9,865 nucleotides of DNA, from assembly GCF_000966975.1 (NCBI RefSeq), contig NZ_JZWV01000526.1:1-9865 (forward strand), in the 5' to 3' direction. This document shows positions 1 through 6,344 of the stretch, in pieces (the stretch's first letter is position 1; each line of letters starts with the position of its first letter). Source of the DNA: Streptomyces katrae. GTDB taxonomy: Bacteria > Actinomycetota > Actinomycetes > Streptomycetales > Streptomycetaceae. The position numbers and the translations under genes are program-made. The notes beneath the pieces were generated by a model. That model made no database searches, had not been told where the DNA came from, and saw only the letters and a list, made by a program, of their open reading frames with translations.

Positions 1-491
1 CCCGGACGGCCCTGCTGCGCTGCTGCGGCAGCGGCCGCTGGGCCCAGCGGGTGGCCGACCACCGCCCCTACCCGGACGCCGCGTCCCTGCTGGCGGCGGC
101 CGACGAGGCGGCGTACGACATGTCCCAGGGCGACCTCACCGAGGCACTGGCCCGGGAGTCCTCGGCCGAGCTGGGCCACGGGGCGCCCTACGCGGCACTG
201 GTGGCGCTGGACGCGGCCCGGGCCGAGTACGAGCGCACCTTCGGGCACGCCTTCGTGATCTGCCTGGACGGCCATCCGCCCGAGGAGCAGATAAGCCAGC
301 TGCTGGCCGCCATCCGCCGGAGGATGGCTCACGAGATCGACGAGGAGCGCTCGATCGCCGCCGACGAACTGCGGCTGGTCGCCCGCTCCCGGCTGCTGTG
401 TCTGCTCGACCGGCTCGCGGGCGTGCACCGGGAAGGTCCCGGTGACGGGCTTTCGGCGGCCGATTTCGGACTGTTTGCCCCTGTGGGATAG
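1..491 (+). CDS. UraD-like (OHCU decarboxylase fold) protein, 5' truncated by window edge
   Basis: The reading frame is open from base 3 to the TAG at 489-491. The GTG at 51 is only an internal valine codon, because the same frame continues upstream with family-like sequence (LLRCCGSGRWAQRV, then HRPYPD). The C-terminal half matches the 2-oxo-4-hydroxy-4-carboxy-5-ureidoimidazoline decarboxylase family: a YERTFGHAFVICLDG strand-helix signature, an EEQI helix, and an ELRLVARSRLLCLL terminal helix. Classical members carry out the last step of uric acid to allantoin breakdown in the cytoplasm, using a His in an HP(D/R) motif and a Glu in an EQ motif. Here the matching stretch reads EALARESSAELGHG, with no HP motif and a shortened EQ region, so decarboxylase activity is doubtful. 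No other purine-catabolism gene is visible. It lies 152 bases upstream of sdhC on the same strand and is likely transcribed separately. Confidence 0.72.
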   Translation, partial: RTALLRCCGSGRWAQRVADHRPYPDAASLLAAADEAAYDMSQGDLTEALARESSAELGHGAPYAALVALDAARAEYERTFGHAFVICLDGHPPEEQISQLLAAIRRRMAHEIDEERSIAADELRLVARSRLLCLLDRLAGVHREGPGDGLSAADFGLFAPVG

Positions 492-553
492 GCCGTCCGT
501 GCCTGTTTGATCACACCAGTGGACCCCGCGCGAGGGAACCGACGAAGCGTCGC

Positions 554-559
554 TACGAT
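554..559 (+). promoter_or_regulatory. Candidate -10 element for the sdh operon
   Basis: TACGAT lies in the 152-base gap between the UraD-like gene and sdhC, about 85 bases upstream of the sdhC start, and fits the actinomycete TANNNT -10 pattern. I see no convincing -35 hexamer 16-18 bases upstream. A GGAAC at 535-539 is 14 bases away, which is too short for the usual ECF sigma spacing. A small inverted repeat (GGCCGG at 566-571, CCGGCC at 582-587) would fall in the leader. Confidence 0.4.
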
Positions 560-643
560 GTCCGGGGCCGGTGGACCGTACCCGGCCGGGCCCGACCGAC
601 AAAGAAGCCGGCTGGCCCCCGCCCCGCTTCCGGAGGGTTTTCC

Positions 644-1024
644 GTGCCGGCTGGAACGTTGTACCGCGGCCGGGAAGGAATGTGGTCCTGGGTGGCTCAT
701 CGAGTCACCGGCGTCCTCATTTTCTTCTTCCTGTTCGTACACGTCCTCGACACCGCACTCGTCCGCGTCTCCCCTGAGGCGTACGACGATGTCGTGGCTA
801 CCTACAAGACTCCGATCGTCGCGCTGCTGGAGTACGGCCTCGTCGCCGCAATCCTGTTCCACGCGCTCAACGGTCTCCGTGTCATCGCCGTGGACTTCTG
901 GTCCAAGGGCCCCCGCTACCAGAAGCAGATGCTCTGGAGTGTCGTGGGCATCTGGATCGTGCTGATGGCCGGGGCCGTGTACCCCGTCCTCGGCCACGCC
1001 TACCGCGTTCTGTTCGGGGAGTGA
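644..1024 (+). CDS. sdhC: Succinate dehydrogenase cytochrome b556 subunit (SdhC)
   Basis: This 126-residue membrane anchor of respiratory Complex II helps bind heme b and passes electrons from the iron-sulfur subunit to menaquinone in the cytoplasmic membrane. The family signature SWVAHRVTG is at residues 15-23 (His19, Arg20). Three hydrophobic segments lie at about 17-38, 58-80 and 97-118. LFHALNGLRVIAVDFW (71-86) places His73 where E. coli SdhC has its heme-ligand His84. The start is a GTG, preceded seven bases upstream by GGAGG (632-636). A second start inside the gene would remove the signature. It is the first gene of the sdhCDAB operon. The TGA at 1022-1024 nearly abuts sdhD, and the sdhD ribosome site lies inside the end of sdhC. 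Confidence 0.96.
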   Translation: MPAGTLYRGREGMWSWVAHRVTGVLIFFFLFVHVLDTALVRVSPEAYDDVVATYKTPIVALLEYGLVAAILFHALNGLRVIAVDFWSKGPRYQKQMLWSVVGIWIVLMAGAVYPVLGHAYRVLFGE

Positions 1025-1029
1025 CACGC

Positions 1030-1512
1030 ATGTCTTCTGACACTTCTTCCGCCCAGGCGATCGGCTCCGTCGAGGGGGTCTCCCTCTACGACGCCGACAA
1101 CCCGGCGCCCTACATCGAGGCCCCGCGCAAGCGGACCGGCAAGACGCCGCGCTCGACCCGCGGCAACTTCGAGATGGCCGCGTGGCTCTTCATGCGCCTC
1201 TCGGGCATCGTGCTGGTCGTCCTGGTCATCGGCCACCTGCTGATCCAGCTCGTGCTGGACGGCGGCGTGTCGAAGGTCGGCTTCGCCTTCGTCGCCGGCC
1301 GCTGGGCCTCCCCGTTCTGGCAGGTCTGGGACCTGCTGATGCTGTGGCTGGCCATGCTGCACGGCGCCAACGGCCTGCGTACCGTGATCAACGACTACGC
1401 GGAGCGCGCCAACACGCGGCTGTGGCTGAAGGGCCTGCTCTACACCGCCACGGTGTTCACCATCCTTCTGGGCACGCTGGTGATCTTCACCTTCGACCCG
1501 AACATCCGCTAG
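1030..1512 (+). CDS. sdhD: Succinate dehydrogenase hydrophobic membrane anchor subunit (SdhD)
   Basis: This 160-residue second membrane anchor of Complex II shares the heme and quinone site with SdhC. A hydrophilic N-terminal stretch of about 48 residues precedes three membrane helices (about 49-75, 97-118 and 133-155). The motif HGANGLRTVINDY at 111-123 matches the E. coli SdhD pattern around heme ligand His71 and quinone-site Asp82-Tyr83, giving His111, Asp122 and Tyr123 here. I chose ATG 1030 because GGGGAG (1016-1021) sits eight bases upstream. A GTG at 1021 is in frame and would add three residues, but it overlaps the sdhC stop and has poorer spacing. The 24-base gap to sdhA and the shared strand support one transcript. 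Confidence 0.95.
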   Translation: MSSDTSSAQAIGSVEGVSLYDADNPAPYIEAPRKRTGKTPRSTRGNFEMAAWLFMRLSGIVLVVLVIGHLLIQLVLDGGVSKVGFAFVAGRWASPFWQVWDLLMLWLAMLHGANGLRTVINDYAERANTRLWLKGLLYTATVFTILLGTLVIFTFDPNIR

Positions 1513-1535
1513 GCAACGGGGCTGAGGCGAAACAG

Positions 1536-3290
1536 ATGAAGATCCACAAGTACGACACCGTCATCGTCGGCGCCGGTGGCGCGGGCATGCGCGCCGCCAT
1601 CGAGGCGACGAAGCGCAGCCGCACCGCCGTGCTGACGAAGCTCTACCCCACCCGCTCCCACACGGGCGCCGCGCAGGGCGGCATGGCCGCCGCGCTGGCC
1701 AACGTGGAGGACGACAACTGGGAGTGGCACACCTTCGACACGGTCAAGGGCGGTGACTACCTGGTCGACCAGGACGCCGCCGAGATCCTGGCGAAGGAGG
1801 CCATCGACGCGGTCCTCGACCTCGAGAAGATGGGCCTGCCGTTCAACCGCACCCCGGACGGCACCATCGACCAGCGCCGCTTCGGCGGTCACTCCCGCAA
1901 CCACGGCGAGGCGCCGGTCCGCCGGTCCTGCTACGCCGCGGACCGCACCGGCCACATGATCCTCCAGACGCTGTACCAGAACTGCGTCAAGGAGGGCGTG
2001 GAGTTCTTCAACGAGTTCTACGTCCTGGACCAGCTGCTGGTCGAGGTCGACGGCGTGAAGAAGTCCGCGGGTGTGGTCGCGTACGAGCTCGCCACCGGTG
2101 AGATCCACGTCTTCCAGGCCAAGGCGGTCATCTACGCCTCCGGCGGCACCGGCAAGTTCTTCAAGGTGACCTCCAACGCGCACACCCTGACGGGTGACGG
2201 CCAGGCGGCCTGCTACCGTCGTGGCCTGCCGCTGGAGGACATGGAGTTCTTCCAGTTCCACCCGACGGGCATCTGGCGCATGGGCATCCTGCTGACGGAG
2301 GGCGCCCGTGGTGAGGGCGGCATCCTCCGCAACAAGGACGGCGAGCGCTTCATGGAGAAGTACGCGCCGGTCATGAAGGACCTCGCGTCCCGTGACGTCG
2401 TCTCGCGCTCCATCTACACCGAGATCCGTGAGGGCCGCGGCTGCGGTCCGGCCGGTGACCACGTGTACCTGGACCTGACGCACCTCCCGCCGGAGCAGCT
2501 GGACGCGAAGCTCCCGGACATCACGGAGTTCGCGCGCACCTACCTCGGCATCGAGCCCTACACGGACCCGATCCCGATCCAGCCCACCGCGCACTACGCC
2601 ATGGGCGGCATCCCGACCAACGTCGAGGGTGAGGTCCTGGCGGACAACACCACCGTCGTCCCCGGCCTGTACGCGGCCGGCGAGGTCGCGTGCGTGTCGG
2701 TGCACGGCGCCAACCGCCTGGGCACCAACTCGCTGCTCGACATCAACGTCTTCGGCAAGCGCTCCGGCATCGCCGCGGCCAAGTACGCCGCCGAGAACGA
2801 CTACGTCGAGCTGCCGGAGAACCCGGCGCAGCAGGTCGCCGACCTGGTCGAGCACCTGCGCAACTCCACGGGCACGGAGCGGGTCGCCGACCTGCGCCTG
2901 GAGCTCCAGGAGACGATGGACGCGAACGTGATGGTGTTCCGCACGGAGCAGACCATCAAGACCGCGGTCGAGAAGATCGCGGAGCTGCGCGAGCGCTACA
3001 AGAACGTGTCCGTCCAGGACAAGGGCAAGCGGTTCAACACGGACCTGCTGGAGGCCATCGAGCTGGGCAACCTGCTCGACCTGGCCGAGGTCATGGCCGT
3101 TTCCGCCCTGGCGCGCAAGGAGTCCCGCGGCGGTCACTACCGCGAGGACTACCCGAACCGCGACGACGTCAACTTCATGCGCCACACCATGGCGTACCGC
3201 GAGGTCGGCGCCGACGGCAAGGACTCCGTCCGCCTGGACTACAAGCCCGTCGTCGTCACCCGCTACCAGCCGATGGAGCGTAAGTACTGA
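1536..3290 (+). CDS. sdhA: Succinate dehydrogenase flavoprotein subunit (SdhA)
   Basis: This 584-residue catalytic subunit oxidises succinate to fumarate on covalently bound FAD, on the cytoplasmic face of Complex II. The dinucleotide-binding motif VGAGGAGMRAAIEA is at 11-24. TRSHTGAAQGG (39-49) gives His42 as the FAD-linked histidine. Catalytic and substrate residues appear in FHPTG (His242), LASRDVVSR (Arg286), AHYAMGG (His353) and GANRLGTNSL (Arg394). The C-terminal domain has ARKESRGGHYREDYP at 526-540. Length matches the family. The ATG at 1536 has GAGG (1524-1527) eight bases upstream, and MKIHKYDTVIVGAGG is the expected N-terminus. The frame is open much further upstream, but only as an out-of-frame shadow of sdhD. 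The stop overlaps the sdhB start by one base. Confidence 0.98.
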   Translation: MKIHKYDTVIVGAGGAGMRAAIEATKRSRTAVLTKLYPTRSHTGAAQGGMAAALANVEDDNWEWHTFDTVKGGDYLVDQDAAEILAKEAIDAVLDLEKMGLPFNRTPDGTIDQRRFGGHSRNHGEAPVRRSCYAADRTGHMILQTLYQNCVKEGVEFFNEFYVLDQLLVEVDGVKKSAGVVAYELATGEIHVFQAKAVIYASGGTGKFFKVTSNAHTLTGDGQAACYRRGLPLEDMEFFQFHPTGIWRMGILLTEGARGEGGILRNKDGERFMEKYAPVMKDLASRDVVSRSIYTEIREGRGCGPAGDHVYLDLTHLPPEQLDAKLPDITEFARTYLGIEPYTDPIPIQPTAHYAMGGIPTNVEGEVLADNTTVVPGLYAAGEVACVSVHGANRLGTNSLLDINVFGKRSGIAAAKYAAENDYVELPENPAQQVADLVEHLRNSTGTERVADLRLELQETMDANVMVFRTEQTIKTAVEKIAELRERYKNVSVQDKGKRFNTDLLEAIELGNLLDLAEVMAVSALARKESRGGHYREDYPNRDDVNFMRHTMAYREVGADGKDSVRLDYKPVVVTRYQPMERKY

Positions 3291-4048
3291 TGGCCACCCC
3301 GACCCTGGACAAGATGGAGGCGGCGGCCGCCGCCTCGCCGTACATCACGGTCACCTTCCGGATCCGCCGCTACAACCCCGAGGTCTCGGCCGAGGCGGAG
3401 TGGCAGGACTTCCAGATCGAGATCGACCCGAAGGAGCGCGTGCTCGACGGTCTCCACAAGATCAAGTGGGACCTCGACGGCACGCTGACCTTCCGCCGCT
3501 CCTGCGCGCACGGCATCTGCGGCTCCGACGCGATGCGGATCAACGGCAAGAACAGGCTCGCCTGCAAGACGCTGATCAAGGACATCAACCCGGAGAAGCC
3601 CATCACGGTCGAGGCCATCAAGGGCCTCACGGTGATGAAGGACCTCGTGGTCGACATGGAGCCCTTCTTCCAGGCGTACCGGGACGTCATGCCGTTCCTG
3701 GTCACCAAGGGCAACGAGCCGACCCGTGAGCGCCTGCAGTCCGCCGAGGACCGCGAGCGCTTCGACGACACCACCAAGTGCATCCTGTGCGCCGCGTGCA
3801 CGTCCTCGTGCCCGGTGTTCTGGAACGACGGCCAGTACTTCGGCCCGGCGGCGATCGTCAACGCCCACCGCTTCATCTTCGACTCGCGTGACGAGGCCGG
3901 CGAGCAGCGGCTGGAGATCCTGAACGACAAGGACGGCGTGTGGCGCTGCCGCACGACCTTCAACTGCACCGACGCGTGCCCCCGCGGCATCGAGGTCACG
4001 AAGGCGATCCAGGAAGTCAAGCGTGCCCTGATCACGCGTCGCTTCTGA
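3290..4048 (+). CDS. sdhB: Succinate dehydrogenase iron-sulfur subunit (SdhB)
   Basis: This 252-residue electron-transfer subunit of Complex II links the SdhA flavin to quinone. The [2Fe-2S] ligands are Cys72, Cys77, Asp80 and Cys92 (SCAHGICGSD followed by ACK). An Asp in third place is also seen in E. coli SdhB. The [4Fe-4S] set is Cys164, Cys167, Cys170 and Cys230, and the [3Fe-4S] set is Cys174, Cys220 and Cys226, within CILCAACTSSCP and CRTTFNCTDACP. Trp178, after CPVF, sits where the quinone-site tryptophan is expected. The ATG overlaps the sdhA stop as TGATG, which suggests translational coupling; a GGAG lies at 3275-3278. It is the last gene of the operon and a strong hairpin follows 12 bases after the stop. 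Confidence 0.98.
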   Translation: MATPTLDKMEAAAAASPYITVTFRIRRYNPEVSAEAEWQDFQIEIDPKERVLDGLHKIKWDLDGTLTFRRSCAHGICGSDAMRINGKNRLACKTLIKDINPEKPITVEAIKGLTVMKDLVVDMEPFFQAYRDVMPFLVTKGNEPTRERLQSAEDRERFDDTTKCILCAACTSSCPVFWNDGQYFGPAAIVNAHRFIFDSRDEAGEQRLEILNDKDGVWRCRTTFNCTDACPRGIEVTKAIQEVKRALITRRF

Positions 4049-4060
4049 CCGGTCCGGTCC

Positions 4061-4105
4061 ACGCCCGCGGCCCGTACCCCTTCCCGGGGTGCGGGCCGCG
4101 GGCGT
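4061..4105 (+). terminator. Strong hairpin terminator after sdhB
   Basis: Arms 4061-4080 and 4086-4105 are reverse complements over 20 bases except for one position that would form a G-U wobble (T at 4075). The loop is TTCCC. The right arm runs into a short TTT (4105-4107) rather than a long U tract, as is usual for streptomycete terminators. It closes the sdhCDAB transcript and separates it from the lipoprotein gene. Confidence 0.9.
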
Positions 4106-4161
4106 TTCCTCCGGTGTCACCCCCTCGGACCTTCCGGCGCGCCGGGGCGGGCGGGCGCGGC

Positions 4162-4167
4162 TAGCCT
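4162..4167 (+). promoter_or_regulatory. Candidate -10 element for the lipoprotein gene
   Basis: TAGCCT, within GGCTAGCCTCC, fits a streptomycete -10 and lies downstream of the sdhB terminator and 41 bases before the next start codon. I see no recognisable -35. An 8-bp inverted repeat (CGGAGCGG at 4169-4176, CCGCTCCG at 4185-4192, loop of 8) would lie in the leader, just ahead of the AGGGAGG ribosome site at 4197-4203. Confidence 0.4.
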
Positions 4168-4208
4168 CCGGAGCGGGAGGGGTTCCGCTCCGAGCCAGGG
4201 AGGCACCC

Positions 4209-5396
4209 GTGCGCCGTCGTCGTGTGAAGCCCGCGCTGCTGGTGCTCCCGCTGATGCTCGGGGCCTCCCTGCTGTCCGGGTGCGGCTCGACGCCGGCGGC
4301 GGGTGACGAGGCGGACTGTCCTGCCGGTCAGGTCTCCCGGGGCGGTGTCTGCCTGCCGCGGGACGCGGCCGCCTTCGCCCGGGCGCAGGTCCAGGGGTCG
4401 CTGACGAAGTCCAAGCTGACCGCGTCCATGGCCGAGGTGTGGACCGGCGGCGAGCGGGTCGCCTCCGTCGCGGCCGGGGAGTCCATGACCGGGATCCCCG
4501 CCACCCCGGACATGCGGTTCCGCAACGGGGCCGTCGCGATCCCGTACCTGACGACCGCGCTGCTCAAGCTGGTGGACGAGGGGCGGGTGTCCCTCGACGA
4601 CAGCATCTCCCGCTGGCGGCCCGACCTGCCGCACGCGGACGCGATCACGCTGCGGATGCTGGCCTCCACCACCTCCGGCTACGCCGATTACGTCCGGGAC
4701 CCGAAGTTCATCGCCACCCTGTACGCGAACCCGTTCCGGCAGTGGACGCCGCAGGAGCTCGTGAAGATGTCCGTGGACCGGCCGCTGGTGCGGGAGCCCG
4801 GCTCGGGCTTCGCGTACTCGCACGCCAACTGGCAGATCCTGGGCGACGTCATCGCCCGGGTCCGGGACAGACCGCTGGGCGAGGTGATGCGCGAGGAGAT
4901 CATCGAACCGCTGGGGCTGACGGGGACCTCGAACCCGTCCACCGCCGAGATCCCCGCCCCGGTCCTGCACGCCTTCGACAACGAGCGCAAGGTGTTCGAG
5001 GACTCCACGTACTGGGACCCATCCTGGACGATCGCGCCGGGGGCGGTGATGACGTCCACGATGGCGGACATGGCGAAGTCCTTCGCGGCGATCGGCGAGG
5101 GCAGGCTGCTGACCCCCGAGTCCCACAAGGCGCAGCTCACACCGGTCGCGACGGTCGAGCCGGGCACCTCCTACGCCCTGGGGCTGGTCGTACGGAACGG
5201 CTGGATCCTGCAGAACCCGTCCTTCGCCGGGTACGCGGCGACCGTGGCCTACCTGCCGGCGAAGAAGCTCGCGATCGCGACCGTGACCACCCAGGGCAAG
5301 GGCAGCACCGTCCAGAACGCGAGCACGGACGTGCTCGTGGCGCTGGCGAACCACCTCGCGCCCGACCACCCGCTGACGCTCCGCCGGTCGGGGTGA
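4209..5396 (+). CDS. Lipoprotein with degenerate beta-lactamase/serine hydrolase domain
   Basis: The 395-residue product begins with a lipoprotein signal peptide (RRRR basic start, hydrophobic core, lipobox LLSGC with Cys25), so it should be anchored outside the membrane. The rest resembles class C beta-lactamase/D-alanyl-D-alanine carboxypeptidase-like proteins: TPDMRFRNG, the helix TALLKLVDEGRVSLDDSIS, ITLRMLASTTSGYADY, FAYSHANWQILGDVI, IIEPLGLTGT, GAVMTSTMADMAKSFAAI and a final AYLPAKKLAIATVT strand. The active-site motifs are not intact. SxxK reads A108-V-A-I111, YxN reads Y203-S-H205, and the late HTG/KTG position reads WILQNPS. This suggests a non-catalytic binding or scaffold protein, but I infer that from the motifs alone. 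Cys37 and Cys48 after the lipobox could form a disulfide. The GTG at 4209 has AGGGAGG five bases upstream. An in-frame GTG at 4224 would lose the basic start. The gene appears monocistronic. Confidence 0.85.
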   Translation: MRRRRVKPALLVLPLMLGASLLSGCGSTPAAGDEADCPAGQVSRGGVCLPRDAAAFARAQVQGSLTKSKLTASMAEVWTGGERVASVAAGESMTGIPATPDMRFRNGAVAIPYLTTALLKLVDEGRVSLDDSISRWRPDLPHADAITLRMLASTTSGYADYVRDPKFIATLYANPFRQWTPQELVKMSVDRPLVREPGSGFAYSHANWQILGDVIARVRDRPLGEVMREEIIEPLGLTGTSNPSTAEIPAPVLHAFDNERKVFEDSTYWDPSWTIAPGAVMTSTMADMAKSFAAIGEGRLLTPESHKAQLTPVATVEPGTSYALGLVVRNGWILQNPSFAGYAATVAYLPAKKLAIATVTTQGKGSTVQNASTDVLVALANHLAPDHPLTLRRSG

Positions 5397-5416
5397 GGCT
5401 CCCCCGCGCCAAAGGC

Positions 5417-5430
5417 TTGAACGTGTTCAA
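5417..5430. promoter_or_regulatory. Operator 1, palindrome TTGAAC-GT-GTTCAA
   Basis: This 14-base inverted repeat with 6-base half-sites overlaps the -35 element. The same half-sites and spacing recur at 5461-5474, with centres 44 bases apart. The TetR-family gene third in this operon is the natural candidate to bind it. That assignment is inferred from proximity and symmetry. Confidence 0.72.
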
Positions 5431-5445
5431 AAGAAGGTCTACAGT
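5417..5445 (+). promoter_or_regulatory. Promoter of the membrane protein-DCC-TetR operon
   Basis: A -35 hexamer TTGAAC (5417-5422), a 17-base spacer and a -10 hexamer TACAGT (5440-5445) form a good housekeeping-sigma promoter. Transcription would start near 5452. The -35 element is the left half of the upstream palindrome, so a bound repressor would exclude RNA polymerase. Confidence 0.7.
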
Positions 5446-5460
5446 CGGAGACATCAGCAG

Positions 5461-5474
5461 TTGAACATGTTCAA
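5461..5474. promoter_or_regulatory. Operator 2, perfect palindrome TTGAACATGTTCAA
   Basis: This perfect 14-base palindrome has the same half-sites as the copy at 5417-5430. It lies about ten bases downstream of the predicted transcription start. Its last two bases overlap the AAGGAGG ribosome site, so occupancy would block early elongation. Upstream TTG (5461) and ATG (5467) codons inside it are in frame with the gene but are not the likely start. Confidence 0.72.
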
Positions 5475-5479
5475 GGAGG
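5473..5479 (+). promoter_or_regulatory. Shine-Dalgarno site fixing the start of the membrane protein gene
   Basis: AAGGAGG lies eight bases before the ATG at 5488. It is therefore placed for that start rather than for the in-frame TTG at 5461 or ATG at 5467, both of which lie upstream of it within operator 2. Confidence 0.8.
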
Positions 5480-5487
5480 CTGGGGCA

Positions 5488-5907
5488 ATGGACCTCACCG
5501 TGGTCGCGTACGTCATCTACCTGGTCATCAGCATCGGGCTCACCGTCTGGGTGGCCCGCACCCTCAGCCGCAACGGGCGGATCTTCATCGCCGACGTGCT
5601 GCAGGGCAACGAGAAGCTCGCCGAAGCCGTCAACCACCTCCTGGTGGTCGGGTTCTACCTCGTGAACATCGGCTTCGTGACCCTCTACCTGCGCTCGGCG
5701 GACACGATCCTGGAGGCGCGGGGGCTCTTCGAGGCCCTGTCGGTGAAGCTCGGCGTCGTCCTGCTGGTCCTCGGCGTCATGCACCTGGGCAACGTGTGGG
5801 TGCTCAACCGGATGCGCCGCCGCGGGATCATGGAGCGGCAGGCCCCGCAGCTGCCACCGGTGCCGCCCCTCCCCCCGCAGGGGTGGACCGCTCCGGCCGG
5901 TGCCTGA
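5488..5907 (+). CDS. Small three-helix membrane protein of unknown function
   Basis: I recognise this 139-residue product only as a conserved-looking integral membrane protein. Hydrophobic segments lie at about residues 4-24, 47-68 and 86-106. A polar stretch between the first two (RNGRIFIADVLQGNEKLAEA) precedes AVNHLLVVGFYLVNIGF. A third stretch, VMHLGNVWVLNRMRRRG, carries a basic cluster that should face the cytoplasm. The tail is rich in proline (QLPPVPPLPP, 121-130). His50, Asn51 and His99 sit in or next to membrane segments and might bind a metal or cofactor, but nothing proves this. ATG 5488 was chosen for the AAGGAGG at 5473-5479. It is the first gene of an operon. The DCC-family gene follows after three bases, suggesting that the two products act together. 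Confidence 0.8.
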   Translation: MDLTVVAYVIYLVISIGLTVWVARTLSRNGRIFIADVLQGNEKLAEAVNHLLVVGFYLVNIGFVTLYLRSADTILEARGLFEALSVKLGVVLLVLGVMHLGNVWVLNRMRRRGIMERQAPQLPPVPPLPPQGWTAPAGA

Positions 5908-5910
5908 GCC

Positions 5911-6333
5911 ATGGCCGAGCAGGCTCCCGTCCGGTACCTGACCGTCCTCTACGACCGCGACTGCCCGGTGTGCGTACGCATCCGGAACTGGCTGACCGGG
6001 CAGCGCCAGCTGGTCCCGCTGCGGATGGTGCCGGCCGCGTCCGCCCAGGCCTGGCGGCGGTTCCCGAAGCTCGAACACGCCCGCACGCTCCGCGAGATCA
6101 CCGTGGTCGGGGACGGCGGGCAGGTCTGGCGGGGCACGGACGCCTTCGTCATGTGCCTCTGGGCGCTGGCCGCGTACCGGGCCAAGGCCGAGTGGCTGGC
6201 CACCCCGGCCGGCCGGCCCTTCGCGAAGGCCGCGATGCACACGGCCGCCGCCGTCCGGCACGCGGTCCGTACCAAGTCCGAAGCGGAGCCCGGGGAACCG
6301 GCCTGTGACGACCACTGCGCGGCTCCCCGATAA
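5911..6333 (+). CDS. DCC-family (DUF393) thiol-disulfide oxidoreductase-like protein
   Basis: This 140-residue protein has the DxxCxxC signature of the DCC family near its N-terminus: VLYDRDCPVCVRIRNWL at 12-28, with Asp15, Cys18 and Cys21. This family has a thioredoxin-like arrangement and is thought to act in thiol-disulfide exchange, though few members have known partners. The middle part (HARTLREITVVGDGGQVWRGTDAFVMCLWAL) matches the usual substrate-face region. There is no signal peptide, so it is likely cytoplasmic. The C-terminal end adds Cys132 and Cys136 (ACDDHCAAP), a second possible redox or metal-binding pair. The ATG lies three bases after the upstream stop without a clear ribosome site, which fits translational coupling to the membrane protein gene. 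The TetR gene follows 11 bases after its stop. Confidence 0.86.
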   Translation: MAEQAPVRYLTVLYDRDCPVCVRIRNWLTGQRQLVPLRMVPAASAQAWRRFPKLEHARTLREITVVGDGGQVWRGTDAFVMCLWALAAYRAKAEWLATPAGRPFAKAAMHTAAAVRHAVRTKSEAEPGEPACDDHCAAPR

Positions 6334-6336
6334 GGT
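6331..6336 (+). promoter_or_regulatory. Possible internal -10 element upstream of the TetR gene
   Basis: TAAGGT overlaps the DCC stop codon and ends eight bases before the GTG start of the TetR gene, so a nearly leaderless transcript is possible. There is no clear -35 and no copy of the TTGAAC palindrome here, so read-through from the upstream promoter remains the main expectation. Confidence 0.3.
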
Positions 6337-6344
6337 CGGACACC

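Noticed and set aside
535..559. ECF-sigma promoter (GGAAC at 535-539) for the sdh operon
   Set aside because: The spacing to any plausible -10 motif does not match the usual ECF pattern, so only the TACGAT -10 candidate is kept.
1182..1535. Long upstream extension of the sdhA reading frame back to 1182
   Set aside because: It overlaps sdhD in another frame and encodes low-complexity Arg/Ala/Pro-rich sequence. The expected SdhA N-terminus and ribosome site are at 1536.
1509..3185. Long minus-strand open frame opposite sdhA
   Set aside because: It is antisense to a fully conserved gene, its translation is Val/Gly/Arg/Asp-biased with no family resemblance, and such shadows are routine at this GC content.
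4089..4208. Earlier start of the lipoprotein gene within the sdhB terminator
   Set aside because: The frame is open from 4089, but that start lies inside the terminator stem. A lipoprotein signal peptide and AGGGAGG site mark the start at 4209.
4398..4409. S-L-T-K at residues 64-67 of the lipoprotein as the catalytic SxxK
   Set aside because: It lies about 44 residues before the RFRNG segment that precedes the nucleophile helix in this family. The homologous position is A108-V-A-I111.
5417..5474. LexA/SOS boxes
   Set aside because: The actinobacterial LexA site is GAAC-N4-GTTC. Both palindromes here have two bases between GAAC and GTTC, so the spacing is wrong.
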